A DNA stretch of 54,988 nt from positions 1-54,988 of the forward strand of contig JAKSIX010000008.1 in NCBI GenBank assembly GCA_024398595.1, read 5' to 3'. The stretch comes from Bacteroidaceae bacterium. GTDB taxonomy: Bacteria; Bacteroidota; Bacteroidia; Bacteroidales; Bacteroidaceae. The notes beneath the pieces were generated by a model. The model did no database searches and was not told the DNA's origin. It saw only the letters and a list, made by a program, of their open reading frames with translations. This document shows positions 16,260 through 25,562 of the stretch, one piece after another. A program made the position numbers and the translations under genes. The number at the start of each line of letters is the position of its first letter. Positions within the stretch are counted from its first letter, which is position 1.

Positions 16260-17270
16260 ATGACTGGAAATACATTTATCATAGCTGAGCTGTCAGCCAA
16301 CCATAACGGCAGCATAGAGACAGCAAAAAGGACCATATTGGCGGCCAAGGAAGCGGGAGCAGATGCCGTCAAACTTCAGACATACACGGCAGACACCCTT
16401 ACCATTGACTGCCGGAAGGACTGTTTTGTGCAGAAGGGAGGACTTTGGGACGGCTATTCGCTTTACGAACTGTACCGCAAGGCATACACCCCTTGGGAGT
16501 GGCATAATGAACTGTTCGGCTACGCAAAATCCCTTGGATTATGCTGTTTCTCGACACCATTTGACAACAGTGCGGTCGATTTTCTGGAGAAATTGGACAC
16601 ACCTATATATAAGATAGCCAGCTTCGAAATTACTGACACAAAACTTATAAGATATGCGGCCTCGAAAGGCAAACCGATGATAATATCTACGGGAACCGCC
16701 ACACTCAGCGACCTTGAGCTGGCAGTCAGAACCTGTCGTGAGGTCGGAAATGACAATATCACACTGCTCAAATGCACATCGGCATATCCCGCAACACTGG
16801 AGATGGCCAACCTGCGGCTGATTCCAGAGATAAGGAAACGGTTCGGGGTAAAAGTAGGTGTCTCAGACCACTCAATGACGGACACAATAGCGACAACGGC
16901 TGTGGCGCTAGGGGCTACCGTAATTGAGAAGCACCTGATACTTGACAGGAAGATGGGCGGCGCGGACAGCGGTTTTTCAATGGAGCCGGAGGAGTTCGCG
17001 AGGATGTGTGCCGAGGTGAGGAATGTGGAGAAATGTCTAGGTTCCCCGGATTTCCCTACAGACCCTGACACAATACCTGGCAGAAGCCTGTGCAGATCAC
17101 TGTTCGTGTGCGAGGATATGAAAAAGGGCGATGTGCTGACGCCCACGAACCTGCGCTCTATAAGACCTGGCAACGGGCTTCATCCGTCATATCTGGATGA
17201 ATGTATAGGAAAAACTGTCAACAGGGATATTGAAAAGGGCACTCCTTTCTCCTTGGACTACATCCAGTGA
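16260..17270 (+). CDS. pseI: Pseudaminic acid synthase, PseI
   Basis: A 336-residue NeuB/PseI-family synthase. It begins with the conserved FIIAELSANHNGS, has the TIM-barrel metal and substrate segments (KLQTYTADT, STPFDNSAVDFLEK, GVSDHS), the EKHLILDR strand, and a C-terminal SAF antifreeze-like domain from about residue 280. The enzyme condenses 6-deoxy-AltdiNAc with phosphoenolpyruvate to form pseudaminic acid. AELSANHNG and the surrounding residues favour PseI over NeuB or LegI. It has its own promoter and is separated from the main operon by the antisense FemAB-like gene. Its stop lies 10 bases from the end of the convergent Kdo-transferase-like gene. Confidence 0.92.
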   Translation: MTGNTFIIAELSANHNGSIETAKRTILAAKEAGADAVKLQTYTADTLTIDCRKDCFVQKGGLWDGYSLYELYRKAYTPWEWHNELFGYAKSLGLCCFSTPFDNSAVDFLEKLDTPIYKIASFEITDTKLIRYAASKGKPMIISTGTATLSDLELAVRTCREVGNDNITLLKCTSAYPATLEMANLRLIPEIRKRFGVKVGVSDHSMTDTIATTAVALGATVIEKHLILDRKMGGADSGFSMEPEEFARMCAEVRNVEKCLGSPDFPTDPDTIPGRSLCRSLFVCEDMKKGDVLTPTNLRSIRPGNGLHPSYLDECIGKTVNRDIEKGTPFSLDYIQ

Positions 17271-17280
17271 CCGGAAGCAA

Positions 17281-18459
17281 TCAGGACATTATACGGCCTG
17301 CTATGAACTCTGCCACACCACGGCCCTGCAGACAGTAATTGCGGGCAGCCGTGCCGGATTCCGTACGGTAACCGTCGTCTGACATAACCCGTCCGTACCA
17401 TCTGCACAGACTGTCACAGTCCTTTATCATAGTGCCTGCTCCGCAGTCCATCAGGAACCTGCAGTGATAATATGACCCTGTATTGGGTCCGAACGAGACC
17501 GGAATGCCATATACCGCAGGCTCGACCACGCTGTGAGGACCGCTTTTCTCAAAACCTCCGCCGATATATGCAGCAAATCCATACCTGTATAACCTGGACA
17601 GAAGGCCCACCGTATCTACAATCATAACTGGGATATTTCCTGTATCCACCTCCGCAGACCTGGAATAAAGCGCCACACGGCACCTTATCATATTACACAG
17701 ACTTTTTATGCTACCGTCATCAACCTCATGCGGTACAAGCAGGAATTTGTCTTCAGGATGAGAATTTACCAAATCGGCAATGACTCTATAATCATCTCCG
17801 GAAAGTACACTTCCTGCCACAAATACCTTCTTTCCGGATGTCCATTTGTCGATAAAATCATCACTCCAGACAGTTTCTGCAAGATTCAACACATTATCCA
17901 TTCTTGGATCACCGGCAAGCACCAGCTTATCCTCGGACACTATTGTCCTTATCAGATCCATCGAGACGGCATCCCTTACAAAAATTGTCCGGAAACAGGT
18001 TCTGAACAGATTCCTGTAGGCAAATCCCAAAGGTTTGAAATAAAACATAGAAGGCTCAAAACGCGCAGAGGTAAGATATGTGTCGATTCTGCGCCTCCTG
18101 AGCTCACGCAGATAGGCAGGCCAATAATCACTGATTGATATTATCACCTTTGAAGGCTGCACATAGTCAAGAAAACGGCGGGCATTACGTCTGGTAGCCA
18201 ACGGAAGGTAAAATACCCGGTCGGCAATTCCGCTGTCCTTGAAAAACTCATATCCGGAAGGAGAAAAGAATGTCGCCAATATCCGTACTTCAGGATGTGT
18301 ATTACGGATAATCCGGATAATAGGACGCACCTCCTCGAACTCACCGTATGACGCTGAATGTACCCAGATAAAATTGTCTGTACCCTGACTGGCAGCCCGG
18401 ATTCTATTCAGCAATCCTATATGACCACGTATGAATTTTACCAGTTTACCTAGACTCAT
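17281..18459 (-). CDS. Divergent Kdo-transferase-like (GT30, WaaA/KdtA homologue) glycosyltransferase
   Basis: A 392-residue GT-B protein clearly related to WaaA. It has the catalytic-Glu segment (VHSASYGEFEEVRP, about residues 33-46), the FFSPSGYEF segment and the donor-site GGGFEKSGPHSVVEPAVYG near residues 296-314. Compared with typical Bacteroidales WaaA as I remember it, it lacks about 25-30 N-terminal residues that form the membrane anchor, and the usual KYEFW motif is replaced by SISDYWP. The ATG overlaps the fdtA stop, so the short N-terminus is real. WaaA uses CMP-Kdo, a close analogue of CMP-pseudaminic acid. Its place beside pseI makes transfer of the nonulosonate a serious alternative to Kdo transfer. 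Confidence 0.75.
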   Translation of the reverse strand: MSLGKLVKFIRGHIGLLNRIRAASQGTDNFIWVHSASYGEFEEVRPIIRIIRNTHPEVRILATFFSPSGYEFFKDSGIADRVFYLPLATRRNARRFLDYVQPSKVIISISDYWPAYLRELRRRRIDTYLTSARFEPSMFYFKPLGFAYRNLFRTCFRTIFVRDAVSMDLIRTIVSEDKLVLAGDPRMDNVLNLAETVWSDDFIDKWTSGKKVFVAGSVLSGDDYRVIADLVNSHPEDKFLLVPHEVDDGSIKSLCNMIRCRVALYSRSAEVDTGNIPVMIVDTVGLLSRLYRYGFAAYIGGGFEKSGPHSVVEPAVYGIPVSFGPNTGSYYHCRFLMDCGAGTMIKDCDSLCRWYGRVMSDDGYRTESGTAARNYCLQGRGVAEFIAGRIMS

Positions 18460-18878
18460 CTTATACTTCTGATACCGCGAAATGAGAGATAATCATCATA
18501 CGAACGTATGTAATCGGATTCATCATAATTATCCGATGCGAGGACAAGACACACTGCACCAGGCTCAAACAGAAGCTCGCTTGCCCAGATGCCGGGAGGT
18601 ATATAAAGACCTTTCAGAGGATTATCCATAAGTATTCTGCGACGGTTGATCCCATCGTCAACCTCAACGGTAAAGTGCCCTGACGGGGCAATCAGAACCT
18701 GGTGACACTCTCTGTGCGCGTGTGCTCCCCTGGATTTCTCATCGGGTATATTGAACAGATAGAATACACGGCGGATTTCAAAAGGAATCTCCTTGAAGGC
18801 CTCGGCAATCACCAGACCGCCACGCTCATCAATCCTGTCCTGAAAATCAATCAATCTGCACGAATCAATGTTCACCAT
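18456..18878 (-). CDS. fdtA: dTDP-4-oxo-6-deoxyglucose 3,4-ketoisomerase (FdtA/QdtA-like cupin)
   Basis: A 140-residue single-domain cupin of the WxcM-like/FdtA group: RGAHAHRECHQVLIAPSG carries the metal-free active-site histidines, and GLYIPPGIWASE is the second cupin strand pair. FdtA moves the keto group of dTDP-4-keto-6-deoxyglucose from C4 to C3 so that a C3 aminotransferase (FdtB) can act. No such aminotransferase adjoins it, but one lies at 50570-51691. It sits 11 bases after mutS and overlaps the start of the Kdo-transferase-like gene (ATGA), so the two sugar genes ride behind mutS. Confidence 0.85.
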   Translation of the reverse strand: MVNIDSCRLIDFQDRIDERGGLVIAEAFKEIPFEIRRVFYLFNIPDEKSRGAHAHRECHQVLIAPSGHFTVEVDDGINRRRILMDNPLKGLYIPPGIWASELLFEPGAVCLVLASDNYDESDYIRSYDDYLSFRGIRSIR

Positions 18879-18889
18879 AGCATTGCAAC

Positions 18890-21508
18890 TTATTTTCCCT
18901 GAAGCACCTTTTTTATTCCGTGAAGCTTGTTGAGCGCTTCCATCGGAGTAAGGTTGTCAATATCTGTATGCAGAATCTCATCCCGTATCTGACAGAGCAC
19001 AGGGTCATCCAACTGGAAGAAGCTCATCTGCATACCTTCCCTGTGTTCCGCTATCTGCGCTGTCGGACGGGACAACTCCTTGCTGTTTCCGGCCGATTCC
19101 ATCTGTGTGAGAATATCTGCTGCACGCTTGACTATACTGCCAGGCATACCGGCCATCTCTGCCACGTGAATACCGAATGAGTGCTCACTGCCACCCGGTA
19201 CCAGCTTGCGTAGAAAAATCACCTTCCCGTCAACCTCCTTGACCGAGACATTGAAATTCCGTATTCTGGAGAATGACGATGCCATCTCGTTAAGTTCGTG
19301 ATAATGGGTGGCAAACAGTGTTCTGGCACGGGCCTTGGGCTGCTCGTGCAGGTATTCCACGATTGCCCAGGCTATTGAGATACCATCGTACGTCGATGTT
19401 CCGCGGCCAAGCTCATCGAACAGCACCAGACTCTTCGGTGATACATTATTCAGGATACCTGCAGCCTCCGTCATCTCCACCATAAACGTGGATTCGCCGG
19501 CTGATATGTTGTCACTTGCCCCGACACGGGTGAATATCTTATCCACAATGCCTATTCTGGCACTTTCGGCCGGCACGTACGAGCCAATCTGAGCCATCAG
19601 CGTAATCAAGGCGGTCTGACGCAGAAGAGCCGACTTGCCTGCCATATTGGGACCTGTTATTATCAGAATCTGATGATTGTCCGAATCAAGCGATATATCA
19701 TTTGCGATGTAGCTGTCACCGGGAGACATCTGCGACTCGATGACAGGATGACGCCCCTGATGTATCTCTATGTCATTACTCTCGTCCACTACCGGACGTA
19801 TATATTTCCGCTCACGTGCCAAAGTGGCAAAAGACAGCAGACAGTCTATCTGCGCCACAGTGACAGAATCGGACTGTATATCCTTGATGAAAGGAAGTAT
19901 CGCCTGCACCAGTTCCGCAAAAATCTTCGATTCCAACGCAAGAATCCGGTCCTCGGCACCAAGTATCGTCTCCTCGTACTCCTTCAATTCCTGGGTGATG
20001 TAACGCTCCGCATTGACCAGAGTCTGCTTGCGTATCCACTCTGAAGGCACTTTGTCCTTGAACGTATTCCTGACCTCAATGTAATATCCGAATACGTTAT
20101 TATATGCTATCTTCAGACTGCTGATACCGGTAGCTTCAATCTCACGCTGCTGTATCTGCATCAGGTAGTCCTTGCCGCTGTGCGATATTGAACGCAGTCT
20201 GTCGAGTTCCTCATCCACACCATCGGCTATGACGCCGCCCTTGCTGACAAGAAGCGGTGCATCCGGTCTCAGATGACTTGAAATAAGCTCACGCAGCTCA
20301 TCGCAGAGATTTATCCGCTCACCAAGGCTGTTCAGACCTTCATCAGCACAATTGACACACGCCTCACGTATGCCGATAAGACTCTGGAGTGCCTGCCTGA
20401 GCGCAAGCACCTCGCGTGGGTTTATTCTCCCGACTGCGGCCTTCGAGACAAGTCTCTCCATATCGCCCGTCTGCTGCAACGACTCCCTTAGTGCCTCGCA
20501 GGTATCAGGATCACGGAACAGATAGTCAACCACATCCAGACGGGCGTTAATGGCTGCCACGTCTTTCATCGGGAACAATACCCAGCGCCTGAGCATACGC
20601 CCGCCCATCGGACTTGATGTATGGTCCATCACTTTCAGCAGTGACACCCCATCCTCGTTCATGCTATCGACCAGTTCCAGATTCCGTATGGTGAAACGGT
20701 CTATACGCACGAAACGCTCCTCTTCAATTATCCTGATGGAATTGATATGGGAAATGTTCGTGTGCATGGTCTGAGCCATATACTCCAGAATAACTCCGGC
20801 CGCTATTTTCCCGTTCTGGAGATGCTCTATGCCGAAACCCTTCATATTCCTGACCTTGAAGTGCGAGGTCAGTTTATCCTTGGCAAAAGTATCGGTGAAA
20901 ACCCAGTCGGCCATCTCGTGTACATAATACTTGGAGCCGAAAGTATCCTCAAACAAACGTCTGCGACCGTTCTCCACAAGAGTTTCTTTCGGTGAGAAGT
21001 TTGAGAGCAGCTTGTCTATGTGGTCGGCCGGACCCTCGGCGGTAAGGAATTCACCTGTAGATATATCCAGAAAGGCAGCTCCCCAGGCACCTTTTCCGAA
21101 ATGCACTGCCGCGAGGAAATTATTCTCCTTATTGCGGAGAACGGTATCGTTCATCGCCACACCGGGGGTGACAAGTTCCGTGATACCCCTTTTCACCAGG
21201 GTTTTCGTCAGTTTCGGATCCTCCAGCTGGTCACATATCGCCACACGCTTCCCGGCACGTATCAGCTTAGGCAGATAGACATCCAGCGCATGGTATGGAA
21301 AGCCGGCCATCTCAAGAGTCTGTGACTGTTTGCCGTTTGAACGTCTGGTCAGCGTTATTCCCAGAATCTCAGATGCTTCAACCGCATCGGACAGATATGT
21401 CTCATAGAAGTCACCGCATCGGAAAAGCATCAGCGCGTCAGGATTCTTAGCCTTCAGCTCATTGAACTGACGCATCATCGGAGTGTCGGTATTCTTCTCT
21501 GCTGGCAT
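18890..21508 (-). CDS. mutS: DNA mismatch repair protein MutS
   Basis: An 872-residue MutS with the complete domain set. The mismatch-contacting Phe-x-Glu is in GDFYETY near the N-terminus (about residues 31-37). Connector, lever and clamp regions follow. The ATPase carries Walker A GPNMAGKS with K625, the ABC signature-like segment ESTFMVEM, Walker [13 protein letters not shown] and the His loop [10 protein letters not shown]. MutS binds base mismatches and small loops and recruits MutL. It starts nine bases after the end of the GltS-type symporter, so it may be read through from that promoter, and is followed by fdtA. Confidence 0.97.
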   Translation of the reverse strand: MPAEKNTDTPMMRQFNELKAKNPDALMLFRCGDFYETYLSDAVEASEILGITLTRRSNGKQSQTLEMAGFPYHALDVYLPKLIRAGKRVAICDQLEDPKLTKTLVKRGITELVTPGVAMNDTVLRNKENNFLAAVHFGKGAWGAAFLDISTGEFLTAEGPADHIDKLLSNFSPKETLVENGRRRLFEDTFGSKYYVHEMADWVFTDTFAKDKLTSHFKVRNMKGFGIEHLQNGKIAAGVILEYMAQTMHTNISHINSIRIIEEERFVRIDRFTIRNLELVDSMNEDGVSLLKVMDHTSSPMGGRMLRRWVLFPMKDVAAINARLDVVDYLFRDPDTCEALRESLQQTGDMERLVSKAAVGRINPREVLALRQALQSLIGIREACVNCADEGLNSLGERINLCDELRELISSHLRPDAPLLVSKGGVIADGVDEELDRLRSISHSGKDYLMQIQQREIEATGISSLKIAYNNVFGYYIEVRNTFKDKVPSEWIRKQTLVNAERYITQELKEYEETILGAEDRILALESKIFAELVQAILPFIKDIQSDSVTVAQIDCLLSFATLARERKYIRPVVDESNDIEIHQGRHPVIESQMSPGDSYIANDISLDSDNHQILIITGPNMAGKSALLRQTALITLMAQIGSYVPAESARIGIVDKIFTRVGASDNISAGESTFMVEMTEAAGILNNVSPKSLVLFDELGRGTSTYDGISIAWAIVEYLHEQPKARARTLFATHYHELNEMASSFSRIRNFNVSVKEVDGKVIFLRKLVPGGSEHSFGIHVAEMAGMPGSIVKRAADILTQMESAGNSKELSRPTAQIAEHREGMQMSFFQLDDPVLCQIRDEILHTDIDNLTPMEALNKLHGIKKVLQGK

Positions 21509-21517
21509 GACAGGAAT

Positions 21518-22957
21518 TTATTTACCAACAGGACCCTGCTTCACTGGTTTACGCTTTCTGAACAGGAAAAGTGAGAAAGCTATAAGAATAACCAGAATTA
21601 TAGCCAAGGTTATGAATGTAGCCTTCAGACTGTGGGGAGCATATCCCATCAGCAGAAGTATCGGAAATCCCATCACCATGGCAGGAATATTCTGAAGCAC
21701 CAGATTATTGGCCGCCGGAGTCTCATAACGTGCATCTATCTCGCGCAACAGAATCATTCCGTTGCTGGCAGTTCCTGTCAGCATTCCGAACATTGAGAAG
21801 AAACCCTCATATACATAATCCGGATATATTTTACGGCAGACAGCCAGGACAAACCAGAACGTCGCTATGGCTCCAAGCAGACAGACAAGTGTAAGAGGCA
21901 GTGCTATAGCCTTCAGATTCTCAAACGCTATGGCTGCCGTTCCGGCTACAATCATCACGTCGAAACATATACCGCTGATCCTGTTCAACAGGAAATCATT
22001 CAGATACTCACGATGCATGATGTTCTTTGCACGCAACCATTTCAACACACTGCGCACCAGAGTACCGAACAGTATGCCCCAGAAGAAATTGAATCCATAT
22101 ACAAGCGGCTTCAAGGTCTTCTCGCCGAAATTACCGAGATCCAGACTGCCTATGAACGACATCAGCAGATAGACCATCATATATGTCAGAAGCACTATGC
22201 TCACCACAATTGTCAGCTTGTCCACGGACTCGGCATGGGGAAGCTCGTTGTAGGACTCATAATCGCTGAGTTTGTGTACATCCGTATTGTCATCCGTATT
22301 TATCTTGAGTTTTCCCTTCTTGTTGAGCATGTTCATATATACCACACCTATCACGCTGCCGACTATGAAACCGATGGCTGCAATTGACAGACCGAAATCA
22401 ATGCCATAGAAATTTATGCCCTGATCTGCAGCGGTATTCTGGTATATTGTACCGAAGTTGAGAGCCTGACCCGGACCCTGGCCGTACCCCATAGGCAGCA
22501 GCAGTCCTCCGGCATAGAACACATCCATTCCCTTGTCCGGATTGCGCCACCACAGATACATCGGTATGGTTACGAGTAATCCCACAATGGCCTGGATGAT
22601 ATACGTGCTGGCTGTGAGCGTGCCAGTCTCCACCACAGTTATCGTATTCGCCTTGCCACTGATCTTGGGAGCGCGGAGCGACATCGCAATAAATCCCAAT
22701 GCCAGGGCGTGATAGGTCACAATCTCCATCAAATGTTTGTCTATGAACCCGTTGATGACCGGAAAGGCTTTCAGCAGCAGCACCACAAGACCGCCTATAA
22801 GCGCTGAGGGGATAAGACTGCGACGCATGAACCATACCTTGCGACGGATAATGTTACCGGCGATGATTGCACCCGCTATCAGAAAAATCTGCAATAACGT
22901 CTTCCAGGTTTCAATGGAATCGAAAGCAGCTAATGTTGTATTGACCGATAGAAACAT
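21518..22957 (-). CDS. Sodium/glutamate symporter-like protein (GltS/ESS family)
   Basis: A 479-residue inner-membrane transporter with about twelve hydrophobic segments arranged as an inverted repeat. The first pore-loop motif GYGQGPGQALNFG (about residues 150-165) corresponds to the GHGT-type motif of GltS; the second loop is GMLTGTASNGMILLRE. These features define the glutamate:sodium symporter family, but the first motif differs from the classical one, so another substrate is possible. It is longer than E. coli GltS (about 400 residues), mainly because of the central hydrophilic loop (about residues 225-250). It is divergent from the GH9 gene and directly precedes mutS. Confidence 0.8.
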   Translation of the reverse strand: MFLSVNTTLAAFDSIETWKTLLQIFLIAGAIIAGNIIRRKVWFMRRSLIPSALIGGLVVLLLKAFPVINGFIDKHLMEIVTYHALALGFIAMSLRAPKISGKANTITVVETGTLTASTYIIQAIVGLLVTIPMYLWWRNPDKGMDVFYAGGLLLPMGYGQGPGQALNFGTIYQNTAADQGINFYGIDFGLSIAAIGFIVGSVIGVVYMNMLNKKGKLKINTDDNTDVHKLSDYESYNELPHAESVDKLTIVVSIVLLTYMMVYLLMSFIGSLDLGNFGEKTLKPLVYGFNFFWGILFGTLVRSVLKWLRAKNIMHREYLNDFLLNRISGICFDVMIVAGTAAIAFENLKAIALPLTLVCLLGAIATFWFVLAVCRKIYPDYVYEGFFSMFGMLTGTASNGMILLREIDARYETPAANNLVLQNIPAMVMGFPILLLMGYAPHSLKATFITLAIILVILIAFSLFLFRKRKPVKQGPVGK

Positions 22958-22980
22958 TCTTTTTATTATTTAGCAACCTA

Positions 22981-22988
22981 CAAAATTA
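22981..22988 (-). promoter_or_regulatory. -7 promoter element (TAATTTTG) for the symporter-mutS-fdtA transcript
   Basis: On the minus strand this is TAATTTTG, a full match to TAnnTTTG. The predicted leader before ATG 22957 is about 17 bases. It probably also serves mutS, fdtA and the Kdo-transferase-like gene, which follow with gaps of 11 bases or less. Confidence 0.6.
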
Positions 22989-23034
22989 CTTTTTTTTCTG
23001 ATATTTGTTATGTCAAATTCAACTAACCGATAAT

Positions 23035-25491
23035 ATGAAAGCAATCAGCAGACTTCTAGTCTCCGCTATGGCACTGGCGATGTGTCATACTGCGGTTACC
23101 GCTCAGGTCTTGAAACTCAACGAAAAAGGGTATTACGAGACACGCGGTGTAAACGTGATGATCTACAGTAATCCATTTTCCGCATCTTTCTATGATGAGA
23201 AGCGCTCCGGTATTGACATTGTGCATCACGGGGTACTTACAGTCACCAACGGCGGTGTACGCCTTACCGAGACTCCGGAACAATGGGACCTTGTTCCTGA
23301 GATGAGCAGCCGCGATGTCAACAAGGAAACCGGCGAGGTTACAGTGCGCCTTAATTATAAGGAATACGATTTCGACTCGCAGATTAATGTGATTCCATCG
23401 GGAAAAGGTTTCAAAATCACCGTCTCGCTGGACAAGCCTCTGCCGGAAGAGCTGGAGGGAAAGGCCTGCTTCAATCTGGAATTTCTGCCGTCGGCATATT
23501 GGAACCACTCGTACATAGCCGATGGAAAGCCGTATTATTTCCCACGATATGCAGGACACGACACACAGGCTCTCCCTTTGGAGAAGAAGGCCCTGCAGGT
23601 CAATAATCTGATAACATCCGATGTCCGCGGACGCGATGAGTTCTATGCGGCAAAGCCACTGACCGAGGCCAAGAGATTCGTAATGGCCCCCGATGAACCC
23701 ACACGCCTGATTACCGTAAGCAGCGACACCCCAATCCAGCTGTTTGACGGACGAATACTCGCACAGAACGGCTGGTTCGTACTTCATTCATATCTTCCGT
23801 CCGATAAAAGCGGGAAGGTGCTTGAGTGGATGGTCGAGCCCAACTCAGTAGCCGACTGGATACGCGAACCGGTGATAGGATTCTCGCAGGTGGGCTATAC
23901 GCCAAACCAGCACAAGGAGGCCGTCATTGAACTTGACCCGAACGGCACTATGGCCGCAAATGCCGTACTGTACAGGGTTCAGGAAGATGGCAGAAACACC
24001 GTTGCAAAGACCATAAAACTGGAGAAATGGGGCAACTACCTGCGCTACGACTACGCGAAAGCCGACTTCAGCGACATTACCGAACCTGGCATATATTACA
24101 TTCAGTACGGCAATCAGAAGACAAACATCTTCCCCATTGACAGGAATGTGTATGAATCTGTATGGTATCCTACCCTTGATGTGTGGTTCCCCGTTCAGAT
24201 GGACCATATGGCCGTAAAGGAAGGATACCGCGTGTGGCACGCAGCACCGCATCTCGATGACGTGGTACAGGCTCCTATCAACACTCCGCACTTTGATATG
24301 TTCGAAATGGGCAGCGACTATCAGTCACCCTACACCGCTTTCCAGCATATCGACGGATTTGACGAAGGTGCCTGGTTCGATGCCGGTGACTGGGATGTTG
24401 AGAGCGGCTCGCACTGCAATGTCCTTATGAATATGGCAGCCCTCTGGGACGAGTTCCATACGGACCGCGACCAGACAATGGTTGACAATGAAAAACGTTA
24501 TGTCAATATCCATTTTCCCGATGGAAAGGCCGATTTGCTGCAGCAGATGGCACACGGTGTTAAGCCCATCCTGACAATGATAGAGAAAATAGGTCACGGC
24601 TGTCGCGGTATAAACCACGCTACACTCTATCAGTACAACAGACTTGACGAGCCAAGCACCATCACCGACAACATACGAGGAACAGGTGACGAGCGATGGC
24701 TGTTTACCTATAACCAGCGCGGTCTTGACATGCAGTTCCTTTCAGCGCTGGCAGCAACTGCCAGATGTATAAGGGAGCTTGATCCGGAACTGTCAAAACG
24801 CTGTCTGGACGCAGCCCTGAAACTATGGAATAACAATGCCAACACCGCACCGGCCCAAACTATACAGCCAAGAATACAGCTGTTCCTTGCAACCGGCGAC
24901 AGACAGTATCTGGAAGGTGTAGAGGAAGCCTTGCTGGCAAGTTTCACCAGCCGTAACGGACGTACTTCGACAGGCAATCTGCAGACTGCCCTCAAAGCCG
25001 CACCATATATGAGCAAGGATTTCGTGGAGAAACTCCGTCCTGTGGCAGTCGCATACAAGGAGCAGATTGACCGCACCGCCCAAAACAACCCGTATGGTGT
25101 AAACGGTGTCTATGGAGGCGGCTGGGGCAGTACCGGAACGGTTGTAGGCCAGGGTATCAACTGCTATTACATCAATAAGTATTTCCCCGATGTAATCGAT
25201 AAGAACTACATCTACCGCTCTGCCGATTTCATCTTCGGATGCCACCCCTACTCAAACCTGTCATTCGTTACAGGTGTCGGTGTCAAGCCTAAGAATGTCA
25301 ACTACGGCAATAACCGTGCGGATTTCTCCTTCATACCGGGAGCACTTGTACCGGGTCTGCTTCTCCTGCAGCCTGACTATATAGAGAACAAGGACGACTG
25401 GCCCTTCTTCTGGGGGCAGAACGAGGCCACCATCGGCGGCAACTCATCATACCTTCTGTTTGGTGCAATGCTTGCCAACATAGCAGAATAA
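23035..25491 (+). CDS. GH9-family glycanase with N-terminal beta-sandwich and CelD_N Ig-like domain
   Basis: An 818-residue exported glycoside hydrolase. Residues 1-23 are a signal peptide (LLVSAMALAMCHTAVTAQ). Residues about 25-275 form a beta-rich domain resembling the N-terminal sandwich of other glycosidases. Residues about 283-385 match the cellulase N-terminal Ig-like domain (GFSQVGYTPNQHKEAVI). The rest is the GH9 (alpha/alpha)6 barrel, with base pair D449-A-G-D452-W and general acid E797 in GQNEATIGGNSSYLL. GH9 enzymes cleave beta-1,4-glucans and related beta-glucans with inversion. No SusC/SusD pair is nearby, so this is a lone enzyme rather than part of a utilisation locus. I chose ATG 23035, which directly precedes the signal peptide. 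It ends at a strong terminator. Confidence 0.9.
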   Translation: MKAISRLLVSAMALAMCHTAVTAQVLKLNEKGYYETRGVNVMIYSNPFSASFYDEKRSGIDIVHHGVLTVTNGGVRLTETPEQWDLVPEMSSRDVNKETGEVTVRLNYKEYDFDSQINVIPSGKGFKITVSLDKPLPEELEGKACFNLEFLPSAYWNHSYIADGKPYYFPRYAGHDTQALPLEKKALQVNNLITSDVRGRDEFYAAKPLTEAKRFVMAPDEPTRLITVSSDTPIQLFDGRILAQNGWFVLHSYLPSDKSGKVLEWMVEPNSVADWIREPVIGFSQVGYTPNQHKEAVIELDPNGTMAANAVLYRVQEDGRNTVAKTIKLEKWGNYLRYDYAKADFSDITEPGIYYIQYGNQKTNIFPIDRNVYESVWYPTLDVWFPVQMDHMAVKEGYRVWHAAPHLDDVVQAPINTPHFDMFEMGSDYQSPYTAFQHIDGFDEGAWFDAGDWDVESGSHCNVLMNMAALWDEFHTDRDQTMVDNEKRYVNIHFPDGKADLLQQMAHGVKPILTMIEKIGHGCRGINHATLYQYNRLDEPSTITDNIRGTGDERWLFTYNQRGLDMQFLSALAATARCIRELDPELSKRCLDAALKLWNNNANTAPAQTIQPRIQLFLATGDRQYLEGVEEALLASFTSRNGRTSTGNLQTALKAAPYMSKDFVEKLRPVAVAYKEQIDRTAQNNPYGVNGVYGGGWGSTGTVVGQGINCYYINKYFPDVIDKNYIYRSADFIFGCHPYSNLSFVTGVGVKPKNVNYGNNRADFSFIPGALVPGLLLLQPDYIENKDDWPFFWGQNEATIGGNSSYLLFGAMLANIAE

Positions 25492-25511
25492 AAGATATTT
25501 CAGACAAGAAA

Positions 25512-25549
25512 AACGGCTGTACAGCGAGACTGCACAGCCGTTCTTTTTT
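25512..25549. terminator. Bidirectional intrinsic terminator between the GH9 and phosphoesterase genes
   Basis: The arms AACGGCTGT (25512-25520) and ACAGCCGTT (25534-25542) form a nine-base stem that is extended by CAG/CTG (25522-25524 with 25530-25532) after one mismatch. The stem is followed by a T run on the plus strand and, on the other side, an A run that gives T residues on the minus strand. It serves both convergent genes. Confidence 0.9.
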
Positions 25550-25562
25550 ATTGGAATTCAAA

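Noticed and set aside
19162-19170. CCACGTGAA in mutS as a second parS site
   Set aside because: Only the central nine bases fit; the flanks break the consensus and the sequence codes for conserved MutS residues.
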